From positions 1 to 64,000 of the forward strand of contig NZ_FBYC01000002.1 in the NCBI RefSeq assembly GCF_001517585.1: a DNA stretch of 64,000 nt. Direction: 5' to 3'. How positions within the stretch are numbered: the stretch's first letter is position 1; the number at the start of each line of letters is the position of its first letter. A program made the position numbers and the translations under genes. This document shows, one piece after another, positions 24,099 to 32,043 of the stretch. The stretch is from Roseibaca calidilacus. GTDB lineage: Bacteria > Pseudomonadota > Alphaproteobacteria > Rhodobacterales > Rhodobacteraceae. The notes under the pieces are model-generated. The model was not told the DNA's origin, made no database searches, and was given only the letters and a program-made list of their open reading frames with translations.

Positions 24099-27000
24099 TC
24101 ATTCGACCACAAAGCGCAGCTTTGTGGTGTCTTTGCCCTTGCAGCGGTCGGTCAGGAACGCCTCGAACCGCTTGCGCAGATCCTCGGGCGTCGCAGGCGA
24201 GCCGCCCTGGAGCAGGGCCTGGCGGATATCGCCGCCAGAGACGACCACCTTGTCGAGCCCCGACAGGGCCTCTTGCACCGCGTTGATGAACTCGGGCGTT
24301 ACAGGATCGGGCAGCGACTTGGTATCGACAAAGCCGGTGACGATCTTGCGGGACCCTTCCTTCAGCAGCTCAAAGTTCGACTGGATGATCGGATCCTCGA
24401 GGTTGTCGAGAAGCGTTTGCACCCAACCGTCCAGCAGCTGATCGAGTTCGTCATCCAGCTGCTTGAGCACATTGGCCGCGGGCAGCATGTCACCTTGTTC
24501 ATTCGCCGGGCGAAAATTGCAGTGCGGGCAAACCGGGCTGGCCGCCAGTTCAGAGTCGATCAACGAGGCGCAGCTTTTCAGCTTGTCGAGCTTTTCTTCG
24601 AACGTGGTGAGCTGGCTTGTCGGCATCAGCGAGATATTCGCCAATGCCCGCATGGCAACGAGGCGGGAATCCTTACGCAGCGAGGTCTTCGTCTTGTCCT
24701 CGGACACCCCGAGACGCGCCTTGCTGTGCAGGCTGACGTAGGCCGTCACGTAGTCCTTTTTAAGCTTGCTAAGGGTCTGCCGGTGGTCTGAGCCATTCTG
24801 ACTGGTTCGGCTCGTGGACAGGGCCTCAAGGACCTGTTTGCGCGTATCCTGGGCCTGCTTCACCCATGCATGGTCGGACGGCAGCACCATCTCGGCTTGG
24901 CCAAGATAGCTTGCGGTGTTCCCAAGTTCGCCAATCAGGCCGTTGAGCCCCTCGACGGAGTTCAGAATCTCGAGGTTCTTCGTCTGGGCTGCGATGTCAG
25001 CAGACCCAATGCGTAGGTTCTTGAGCTTTCCGACAGTGTTGTAGGGCGATAGGCTTTCCGAGAATGCCTTGAGCTCATCGAGCTTTGATCGCCAATCGCG
25101 GATCTCTTCGTCACGTAGCAGCGGCTGACCCCAGAAGCTCAGCCGGTTCGCCATGTCGGTGGAGGCGGCAAGCACCCGTTTCGTGAGCTTACTGACCTCC
25201 TCCTGAAGCGCCTTGACCGGCTCGTCCGAGCCTTGGGTGGCCTGCTGCGCAAGCCCTGGTGGCAGTTCCAGCATCTCAAACAGGGACCGCAACACAGCGA
25301 CGTTGATTTCCTTCGGGGCTTCAACGTGTTTGAACTGTTTCAGCTCCTCAAGCGGACGATCAGCAAGCAAACTGATCTTGCCTGAATCGATCTTGTCGCC
25401 GGCAATCGCCAAGACGATATCACCCGAATAGACCAGAGATCCAAGCACAGCGACCAACAGGTCGGTTTCGAGCCGGTATTTATCAGGGCTGAAATACTCG
25501 TCCTCCATATTGCCAACCAGCAACTCGCTGCGGTTGAGCACCTGTCCGTGTCCCTTGGCCTTTAGTCGGGCTAGAACTTCTTGTGCATACCGCGATTGGA
25601 CAGGATCAATACGATCCCCGTCCAGCATTTCGAGGCCATCGAGAACGATCACAGCATCCTTTGTGCGGTTGCTACCGCTCAGGGCACGAAGAGCGTTTCC
25701 GATCAGTTGCTTTCTGTTGGATCCCGTGACTAGCGCAGAGAACGTTGGGTACTCCGGAGAAACATCAGAAAAACGGCTGCTCAACGCGATCCCTGCGATT
25801 ACGTTGACAACATCGCGGAAGTTGATGCGCTCATCAGGCCCCAAGCGAGCTTTGTCCCGAAGGGAAATGCCCTTGGTCCAGTCTCGCAGTGTTTTGGATT
25901 TCCCCTGAAACGTGACCTCGAAAGCCTCAAGCTGTTTATCCTGCAACCACTTGCCCATCTCGCGCAGCGTGTCCCGAACGCGGTCAAGGTAGACCCCCTT
26001 CGCACCACCACTTGCGGTCGACGCAAGCTCCTGCGCCGCCGCGTAGAAGCCGAGCAATCGCTTGATCGTGTCATCCGGCGCCTTCAGGCGAAAGAACACC
26101 TCATCAGCCTTCTGTTCGTCGCGAAAACGCGGTGGATCAAATGGTTGAATGAAATATAGATAGAAGTCCCTTTCCGGCTGCGCAGTGGGTCTGTCGTTAG
26201 GAGCACCAAAGAACAGATAGCCGATCCGTTCAACGCGGCGTTCCTGCCACTCAATCTGATATTGCCAAATCTGATGTCCCGTCACGTAGCTGGATTCGTC
26301 CGTGCGCTCCATGAGTTGGCGAATGGCCCCATAGTAGGCTCGATCGAGAGCATCCTCGGACAATGCTTCTGCGCGCTTCTCGATTTGGGCGTCGTAGTCC
26401 ACGTCCTTCTTCAGATCGAGATAATATTGCTCCGTGTCCGGTGCCTTCGATATGAACTGACCATTTACGGTTTTTAGAGTTTCTCGCAGCGTAGTTTGCA
26501 CCGCTGTCAGCAGATCATCAGATGGATCCCCACCCATATCTTCAATGCCAGGCTGGAAAAGACACAGCGTATCGCGCAGTTCCTCGGCCGTTGGACCAAC
26601 TGGCACATAGATATCACCGCCAGTAGTCAATCGATGGACGGAAAGACCATCAATAATGCGTAAAGCCATTGGCTTATAGGCTGGGCGACTGAAAGCCTTG
26701 GAAACGCGTTCTGACAGTACTTCGGATACTTTAAGCACCGGCCCGATGTTTGGATCAGAGCGAAGAACGGAATTCGTTGCGACCGTCTCCCAGAACTTGT
26801 CAAAACCTATAAGTCCAGGACGGTCCGAGGGAACTTCATCTTTCAGGATTGCCTGGATCTGATCGCGCAACGTGACCAACGCACCCCGCTTTTCTGTAAA
26901 GACCAACCGTTCGAACGTCCCGATGTAATCCGGGTGCACAGGGAACAATCGCACATATTCGTCCATGCGCTCGTTCATTGATCCATAGAATTTAGAAAAC

Positions 27001-27824
27001 GGTCCAAGATAGGCGCGAATCTTGTCCTGCTGATCTGCAGACTTTTTCAAAAGCCGCTCGGCGACAACAAAGCTTACATCTTGGCGGGCCAACAGAACCT
27101 GCGTGAACCGGTCTTTCACGCGACGCAGGCTGTCTGCCACATGCTGGAAGCGACTGCTGTCAAAAATTGCCTCTTGAACACCCGCCACAAAGCGGAACCG
27201 AAGGTGCTTGGTCACCTCACCGATCTCTCTCAGGAACGAAAGATCCAGAACCAAATCGTGGTCTTTGCGCGATCGCAGGTATTCAAGAAATTCATCCACG
27301 ACCAAAAGCACACCTTGGTCGGGGTGAACCTCCGCGAATGCCGACATCATCTCTTCAAACGCGGCTTTGTTGTTGATGACTTTGTCAGCCGGCGGGAAAG
27401 AGTATGCCACGCCCTGGTTTTCAAGGAAAACCTCAAGCTGTTGCGTTATGATGTCCCGCAGGGACATTTGACTGGAAATCTCGATCCGATGCACCTTGAA
27501 ACGGCCGGCGATCGCCTTGGCAGCTTCCGCGACTTGCGGATGTTGGATCATTGGCACATACGAGGCATCTTCGGCGACGAGTGACAGCACGGACATCAAA
27601 TGGGACTTACCAGTCCCGTAGTTGCCAACCACAAGTACTCCCTTGTGATCAACGGCCTCGTCAAACGAGATTTGAGGTATCATGAGCTTTGAAATCCGGT
27701 CGGCCATGTCATCGGAGATGACATAAGTCGATACCAGCTTTCTGGCTTCATCAGGACGATTAGCGTCTAGCAGCTGAATAACTGACTCAATGGGTTCAAA
27801 TTGGATGAGATCGCCGTAACGCAT
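24099..27824 (-). CDS. brxC: BrxC/PglY-type AAA ATPase of BREX
   Basis: The 1241-residue product has Walker A GNYGTGKS at 67-74 and a Walker B-like LLVVDEFLEYL, followed by a very long helical body and a C-terminal zinc-ribbon-like CPHCNF region. BrxC/PglY is a core BREX ATPase of about 1200 residues. I moved the start from 27905 to 27824, where AAAGGAAG precedes the ATG and the product begins MRYGDLIQF. It starts 10 bases after brxF. Confidence 0.93.
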   Translation of the reverse strand: MRYGDLIQFEPIESVIQLLDANRPDEARKLVSTYVISDDMADRISKLMIPQISFDEAVDHKGVLVVGNYGTGKSHLMSVLSLVAEDASYVPMIQHPQVAEAAKAIAGRFKVHRIEISSQMSLRDIITQQLEVFLENQGVAYSFPPADKVINNKAAFEEMMSAFAEVHPDQGVLLVVDEFLEYLRSRKDHDLVLDLSFLREIGEVTKHLRFRFVAGVQEAIFDSSRFQHVADSLRRVKDRFTQVLLARQDVSFVVAERLLKKSADQQDKIRAYLGPFSKFYGSMNERMDEYVRLFPVHPDYIGTFERLVFTEKRGALVTLRDQIQAILKDEVPSDRPGLIGFDKFWETVATNSVLRSDPNIGPVLKVSEVLSERVSKAFSRPAYKPMALRIIDGLSVHRLTTGGDIYVPVGPTAEELRDTLCLFQPGIEDMGGDPSDDLLTAVQTTLRETLKTVNGQFISKAPDTEQYYLDLKKDVDYDAQIEKRAEALSEDALDRAYYGAIRQLMERTDESSYVTGHQIWQYQIEWQERRVERIGYLFFGAPNDRPTAQPERDFYLYFIQPFDPPRFRDEQKADEVFFRLKAPDDTIKRLLGFYAAAQELASTASGGAKGVYLDRVRDTLREMGKWLQDKQLEAFEVTFQGKSKTLRDWTKGISLRDKARLGPDERINFRDVVNVIAGIALSSRFSDVSPEYPTFSALVTGSNRKQLIGNALRALSGSNRTKDAVIVLDGLEMLDGDRIDPVQSRYAQEVLARLKAKGHGQVLNRSELLVGNMEDEYFSPDKYRLETDLLVAVLGSLVYSGDIVLAIAGDKIDSGKISLLADRPLEELKQFKHVEAPKEINVAVLRSLFEMLELPPGLAQQATQGSDEPVKALQEEVSKLTKRVLAASTDMANRLSFWGQPLLRDEEIRDWRSKLDELKAFSESLSPYNTVGKLKNLRIGSADIAAQTKNLEILNSVEGLNGLIGELGNTASYLGQAEMVLPSDHAWVKQAQDTRKQVLEALSTSRTSQNGSDHRQTLSKLKKDYVTAYVSLHSKARLGVSEDKTKTSLRKDSRLVAMRALANISLMPTSQLTTFEEKLDKLKSCASLIDSELAASPVCPHCNFRPANEQGDMLPAANVLKQLDDELDQLLDGWVQTLLDNLEDPIIQSNFELLKEGSRKIVTGFVDTKSLPDPVTPEFINAVQEALSGLDKVVVSGGDIRQALLQGGSPATPEDLRKRFEAFLTDRCKGKDTTKLRFVVE

Positions 27825-27834
27825 TGTCTTCCTT

Positions 27835-28293
27835 TCAATTAACTCTGAACGGGACCAAGCCATCACAGCCGTAGTCTTGATGTTCTGGGTGTCCTGTCGT
27901 CGCATAGGACAATCTGTTTTCCGCTAAAGAGCCGGGCCAAGCAGCTATGACGCGTCGCGCCTGAGCGTGCCGCCTAAGCAAATCAAGTGGGCTAAGCCGC
28001 AAGCTCTTGTCAAATAGCAGCTCGAGGTTGTCCAAGAGCAGGAGGCCGTTGGACGTGAAATCATCGGCCAATTCCTTCAACAGATCGGCTGCCTGCAGAT
28101 GTCTTCTCGGACCCGGAATGGTGAGCAGCTCACGGCTCAGTAAAGCACCAACGTTGAGGATTTGAAGCTGCCTGCGTCTGGCCAGCTGAGCGAGTAAATC
28201 GCTCTTTCCAGAGTTTGGCGGGCCAATCAGTAACAGCAGCTTGCTGTTGACCACGGCAAGATCCTCAACAAAGCGATCAAGTGATTGGATCAT
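27835..28293 (-). CDS. brxF: BrxF small ATPase, marker of type 3 BREX
   Basis: The 152-residue product has Walker A GPPNSGKS at 24-31 and a Walker B-like LLLLDNLELLF. BrxF is a short ATPase found as first gene of type 3 BREX. The ATG overlaps the stop of the WYL regulator by four bases, so the regulator is in the same transcript. Confidence 0.87.
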   Translation of the reverse strand: MIQSLDRFVEDLAVVNSKLLLLIGPPNSGKSDLLAQLARRRQLQILNVGALLSRELLTIPGPRRHLQAADLLKELADDFTSNGLLLLDNLELLFDKSLRLSPLDLLRRHAQARRVIAAWPGSLAENRLSYATTGHPEHQDYGCDGLVPFRVN

Positions 28294-29186
28294 GCGCCCA
28301 TACCTCCAACCGCTGACCCAGATGCACTTGGGAAAGAAAGCCCAAACTCAGAAGAGTTCAGCAGGACGATCTGCTGATCTTGCGGTCGGCGCGCTGCTGG
28401 ATCTGTATCAAGCCCTAGCCGTCTCAAAGCATAATAGAGTAGCGCTCGTCGGACCTTAATCTTCGCCTTGCCGCCTCGCATACCGTAGTCAAGGGAGATC
28501 ACCTTGGCCTGCGTTTCCGAGAGCGCCGGGTGTGGACCGACTTCTAATACGACTTCAGCATTCCAATCACTGTCATCGTCTGGTGACACAAGGCTCTCTC
28601 GCGACTCACGTATTTCAATAATTCGCGAAAGCAGAAAATCTTTGAAGCATTCGCCAATCTGGCAATATGCCCGTGTGTGCCAGCGAAACCCGTCAAACGC
28701 GATCGCATGTGGAGCAATCCAGCGCCAGCGCGCCTCTGGATTGGAAAGTGACTGATACTTGACCTCGATTGCCTCCGCACTTCGAATTGCGCCTATGACG
28801 AAACGGAGTGTCACAGGATCGACCCCGCGCACGGGTGTCGGGGAAGCCGCGTAGGCCGGTAGATCGGCAATCCACGAATCCTCTCGGTCGAGGATGCCAT
28901 CGGCAACTGATCTCAACTGAGCCAAATAGCGGCTCGCGTCCGGTTCAAGGAACTGGGGGGTGAACCCAGGACCACGGACATAGGTTCGAGCGCTCTTGTC
29001 ATAGACCATATTGTCCGGTGCAAAGCCGATATAGCGGTTCAGATCCATGGAAGCCTGGTTCACGGATACCCCGAACTGAGCCATCAGATCGCTGCGGTTA
29101 ACATGCCCGTCCCAGAACAGGCGGAACTCTATGAACTCGAGACGTTGCTCAACTCCCCAGCGTAAATCCGACTTGTCGTTGGACAC
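28290..29186 (-). CDS. brxR: WYL-domain transcriptional regulator of the BREX operon (BrxR-like)
   Basis: The 298-residue product has an N-terminal winged helix (LEFIEFRLFWDGHVNRSDLMAQFGVSVNQASMDLNRYI) and a WYL domain (AIEVKYQSLSNPEARWRWIAPHAIAFDGFRWHTRAYC), then a C-terminal WCX-like region. BrxR/CapW proteins repress defence operons and respond to a ligand. I chose the GTG at 29186 because GGGGAGGAA precedes it. The TTG at 29234 adds 16 residues but has no such site. The 175-bp upstream gap must hold the BREX promoter. A CATTGCAATG palindrome at about 29299-29308 is a possible operator. Confidence 0.85.
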   Translation of the reverse strand: MSNDKSDLRWGVEQRLEFIEFRLFWDGHVNRSDLMAQFGVSVNQASMDLNRYIGFAPDNMVYDKSARTYVRGPGFTPQFLEPDASRYLAQLRSVADGILDREDSWIADLPAYAASPTPVRGVDPVTLRFVIGAIRSAEAIEVKYQSLSNPEARWRWIAPHAIAFDGFRWHTRAYCQIGECFKDFLLSRIIEIRESRESLVSPDDDSDWNAEVVLEVGPHPALSETQAKVISLDYGMRGGKAKIKVRRALLYYALRRLGLDTDPAARRPQDQQIVLLNSSEFGLSFPSASGSAVGGMGA

Positions 29187-29360
29187 GACTTCCTCCCCAA
29201 GACCACTGAACGCATTGAAACTATGCGCACCCAATTACTGGGCTTGCGGTGACCGTAGAGACTAGATCGCAGTTTTTCAACGTAAATCACGCAGAACCAT
29301 TGCAATGACAGGCACTTTGAATCGATGCCGATGCCGGGTGTTTTGTCCGGATGACGTAGA

Positions 29361-29621
29361 TCAGCCGACGTAGCCCCGCCGCTTCTTCGCCGCGGCAAGC
29401 TTCATCAGCGCGGTGACGGCGCGCCCTTCATCCGGATGCTGCTCGATCATCATCTGCCCGCGCGCGCCGATGCGGCCCCATTCACGTACGAGGCTCGCCC
29501 CGCCGAAGAGATCGGGCTGAATGCTCAGCCGGTAGAAGCGACGCATGTTGCGCGCCGGATCGATCCGGCGCATCTGCACGTCGGTCGGGAAGACATCGAG
29601 CTGGATCGGGCTGTGGTACAT
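29361..29621 (-). CDS. Small WGR-domain protein
   Basis: The 86-residue product is essentially one WGR domain (RNMRRFYRLSIQPDLFGGASLVREWGRIGARGQMMIEQH, then AVTALMKLAAAKKRRGY). WGR domains bind nucleic acid ends. Free-standing WGR proteins are common on alphaproteobacterial plasmids. No clear ribosome site was seen before the ATG. The gene lies between the BREX promoter region and the DUF2493 gene on the same strand. Confidence 0.85.
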   Translation of the reverse strand: MYHSPIQLDVFPTDVQMRRIDPARNMRRFYRLSIQPDLFGGASLVREWGRIGARGQMMIEQHPDEGRAVTALMKLAAAKKRRGYVG

Positions 29622-29654
29622 GTAGTGATCGACTGAGGTTTTCTACACAATATC

Positions 29655-29678
29655 AGGTGGAAGTGTGCGCTTCCACCT
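29655..29678. repeat. Perfect 9-bp hairpin between the DUF2493 and WGR genes
   Basis: AGGTGGAAG and CTTCCACCT flank a six-base loop. A second hairpin (TTTCCCC, GCGA loop, GGGGAAA) follows at about 29680-29698. Together with the terminator at 29697-29719 they close the DUF2493 transcript. Confidence 0.55.
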
Positions 29679-29696
29679 CGATTTCCCCGCGAGGGG

Positions 29697-29719
29697 AAAA
29701 AGGGGGCTCACGCCCCCTT
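29697..29719 (-). terminator. Intrinsic terminator whose loop contains the DUF2493 stop codon
   Basis: On the minus strand the stem GGGGGC...GCCCCC encloses GTGA, which includes the TGA stop of the DUF2493 gene, and is followed by five T. Stem and U-tract are ideal for Rho-independent termination. Confidence 0.8.
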
Positions 29720-30640
29720 CTCGAACTTCATGACCGGGATGCCGAGCTTCTTGGCCTTGTCGGCGAGGTTCTCCTGGATGCCGGTGCCCGGGAAGACGAG
29801 GACGCCCACGGGCAGCACCTCCAGCATCGCGTCGTTGCGCTTGAAGGGCGCGGCCTTGGCGTGCTTGCTCCAGTCGGGCTTGAAGGCCACCTGCGTCACG
29901 CCGCGGGCCTCGGCCCATTTGGCGGCGATGAGTTCTGCGCCCTTCGGGCTTCCCCCATGCAGAAGGACCATGTCGGGATACTTGGTCCGGACCTGATCGA
30001 GCTTGCCCCAGATCAGGCGATGATCGTTGAAGTCGGTTCCACCGGTGAGGGCAACCTTGGGGCCTGCGGGGAGCATCACCTCGGTTTCCGCGCGGCGCTT
30101 GGCGGCCAGGAAGTCGCGGCTGTCAATGAGCGCCGCGGTCATGTGCTGGAGGTTCACCATCGAGCCGGTGCGGGGGCGCCAGGTCGATCCCGTGTGATGG
30201 ACAAACTCGGTGGCGGCGTGATCGCGCATCATGTCCATGCAGTTGCGCCGTTCGATCAGCGTCAGGCCTTCGGCCGTCAGGCGCTCGAGTTCGGTGGATT
30301 TCACCTCGGAGCCGTCCTGCTCGCGCTGGAGGCGGCGCTGCGCCTGCTCGTTCTCGTCAAGCGACCGCTCGATCCGGGCCGTGGCGCGGTGGAAGAGGTT
30401 GACCTGGCCCCAGAGCACCTCTTCGAGGTCGGGTTCCATGCGGGTGTCTTCCAGGGTCGCAACCAGGGCATCGAAGATGTCGGCGACGGCGACCGCTAGG
30501 CGCTGCCCATCGGGCATCGGACGCGGATCGGGCTCGTCAAAGGGACGGTAGCCATAGAGCTGCAGCTCGTCGAGCGCATGGGCGGTCTGGGATGCGGTGT
30601 GGGCGGGTTCATACGCGTCGTCGTGGGTGTGGATCGTCAT
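29708..30640 (-). CDS. DUF2493-domain protein (SLOG-like, nucleotide-binding fold)
   Basis: The 310-residue product has a C-terminal DUF2493 domain (KVALTGGTDFNDHRLIWGKLDQV, VLLHGGSPKGAELIAAKWAEARG, VLVFPGTGIQENLADKAKKLGIPV), a Rossmann-like SLOG relative. The N-terminal part is helical. The start at 30640 follows GGAGGCAAG. A longer frame from 30694 lacks this. It is common on Rhodobacterales and Rhizobiales plasmids with unknown role. A type 2 leader precedes it and a strong terminator follows. Confidence 0.85.
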   Translation of the reverse strand: MTIHTHDDAYEPAHTASQTAHALDELQLYGYRPFDEPDPRPMPDGQRLAVAVADIFDALVATLEDTRMEPDLEEVLWGQVNLFHRATARIERSLDENEQAQRRLQREQDGSEVKSTELERLTAEGLTLIERRNCMDMMRDHAATEFVHHTGSTWRPRTGSMVNLQHMTAALIDSRDFLAAKRRAETEVMLPAGPKVALTGGTDFNDHRLIWGKLDQVRTKYPDMVLLHGGSPKGAELIAAKWAEARGVTQVAFKPDWSKHAKAAPFKRNDAMLEVLPVGVLVFPGTGIQENLADKAKKLGIPVMKFEKGA

Positions 30641-30700
30641 CGGTTCTTGCCTCCGGGCCTGTCTCGTCCGCGCGACAACCCGCGCGGCCTTCATGGGCAG
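30641..30700 (-). promoter_or_regulatory. Structured leader type 2 (copy 1) before the DUF2493 gene
   Basis: On the minus strand TTGTCGCGCGGACG is followed by AGACAGG, giving a short TTGTC/GACAG stem close to the ribosome site, plus a CCGCGCG/CGCGCGG stem. The same pattern occurs before ssb and before the gene at 53085-53249. This copy is the least complete. Confidence 0.4.
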
Positions 30701-30762
30701 CTCTGAGCCGTCATGGCGGACGCCCCTTCACCCCCTCTTCGGGGCCGAAACGCAGTGGAGGA

Positions 30763-30841
30763 GGGCGGCAGACAGGCTATTTGTTTCGCGATGCAAAGCG
30801 GGGGCTCGTCCCCCGCGGCGGAAATAGCCTGCCTGCCGCCC
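30763..30841. repeat. 79-bp compound hairpin in the 368-bp gap 30641-31008
   Basis: Outer arms at 30763-30782 and 30822-30841 are complementary at 19 of 20 positions. An inner perfect 7-bp stem GCGGGGG/CCCCCGC lies at 30798-30816. Apart from this and the leader next to the DUF2493 gene I see no gene in 30641-31008. Long antisense frames here have shadow-like composition. It may be a structured RNA end, a terminator pair or a small mobile palindrome. Confidence 0.6.
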
Positions 30842-31008
30842 TTGAGGGGGCGGACCCTTTGACGGCAGCACGCCCATCTCTTGAAGGCCGTGAGGGTGTC
30901 GGGTGGATGAGATTTACCCGGGAAGAGGCAGAGGTGATGATCCCTAGCCGCGACAGGACTGCAGGGACCCTGCCCCGCACTCCCGAACCGCCCCTTGCGC
31001 GATGCAGC

Positions 31009-32040
31009 TCAGCCGAACAGGCGCTGCCGATCCTCGGGCCCGATCTGAATGGCCAGATGCTCGTGCAGCGCGTCCGCGCCGTGCGCCCGGAGATCATCGT
31101 TGAAATCCCCGAGACGCGGCTCCAACACCCGAACGGCAATTCCGACCTCGGTTGCTCTGGCGCTCAACCTCTCTGCCGCGCGTTGCCCGGCCGGATCGCG
31201 GTCTATGGCGATGTAAAGGCGCTGCAGCCCCTCCGGCAGCAGGACCGCCCCGAGGTGACCCGACGAGAGAGCCGCCCAGACGGGAAGGCCGGAGGCCGCC
31301 TCGGACAGGGACAGCATGGTCTCGATGCCTTCGCCGACCACGAGGATGTCGTCATGCGGGGTCAACCTGACAGCATTGCCAAGGAGGTGACCCATGGCAC
31401 GCCGCTGCGTCTCGACATCCGCTTTCCCCTGACCGTCAAGAGCCAGCCAGGTGCGATGCACACCCTGCAAAGCCCCTGCCCCATCGGTGACCGCGGCGAT
31501 CAACGCCGGTCTGGGGATGCTCCGGGTCTGGCCCTCATCTCGATGCCAGCACTTCGGGTGGAAGCGCAGCGCGCTCATCGTGCCGCCTTGGGTGATGCCT
31601 CGGGAGCGGAGGTAGGTGTCGGCAAGCGTGCCTGCGACCGGCACCGAGGCTGCAAACAATCGCGCCGCCGCCGCTGGCGTGCCACCGGGGGCTTTGGCCT
31701 TCTTCGGCACTGGCGTATTCGGGAGGACCGGCTGGGGACGGCCAAGATGCGCCCGGGCCTCGGCCAAGAGATCGGGAAAGCGCGAGATCCCGGTTCGCTC
31801 GCGGATGATGTCGAGAAGATCACCATGCAGTCCCACCGCCGCATCCTGCCACTTTCCGCGCGCGCCCGGTCCTGATGTGGGTCCGGTCAGCCGCACGAAG
31901 AGCGAGCGGCCGGGGTTGTTCTGCAGATCGCCCACGATCCAGTAGGACCCTTCCCGCCGTCCGGCGGGAAGGTAGGCGCGACACACGCTCTCTGCGTTCT
32001 CCGCCAGAGCGCGGATCACATCTTCAGTCTCGGAATACAT
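31009..32040 (-). CDS. Toprim-domain protein, plasmid primase-like
   Basis: The 343-residue product has an N-terminal zinc-binding-like part without clear Cys pairs (CRAYLPAGRREGSYWIVGDLQ), a middle DUF7146-like region and a C-terminal Toprim domain (ILVVGEGIETMLSL, RLYIAIDRDPAGQRAAERL). Such proteins resemble the toprim half of conjugative primases. The ATG is three bases after the stop of the large helicase gene, so the two are co-translated. Confidence 0.82.
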   Translation of the reverse strand: MYSETEDVIRALAENAESVCRAYLPAGRREGSYWIVGDLQNNPGRSLFVRLTGPTSGPGARGKWQDAAVGLHGDLLDIIRERTGISRFPDLLAEARAHLGRPQPVLPNTPVPKKAKAPGGTPAAAARLFAASVPVAGTLADTYLRSRGITQGGTMSALRFHPKCWHRDEGQTRSIPRPALIAAVTDGAGALQGVHRTWLALDGQGKADVETQRRAMGHLLGNAVRLTPHDDILVVGEGIETMLSLSEAASGLPVWAALSSGHLGAVLLPEGLQRLYIAIDRDPAGQRAAERLSARATEVGIAVRVLEPRLGDFNDDLRAHGADALHEHLAIQIGPEDRQRLFG

Positions 32041-32043
32041 GGC

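Noticed and set aside
30592-31875. 427-aa plus-strand frame opposite the Toprim gene
   Set aside because: It runs antisense to a clear Toprim protein with good codon use and conserved motifs. The antisense product has no recognisable pattern. Long GC-rich shadows of this kind also occur at 39299-40537, 41847-43112, 46846-48294 and 54333-55784.
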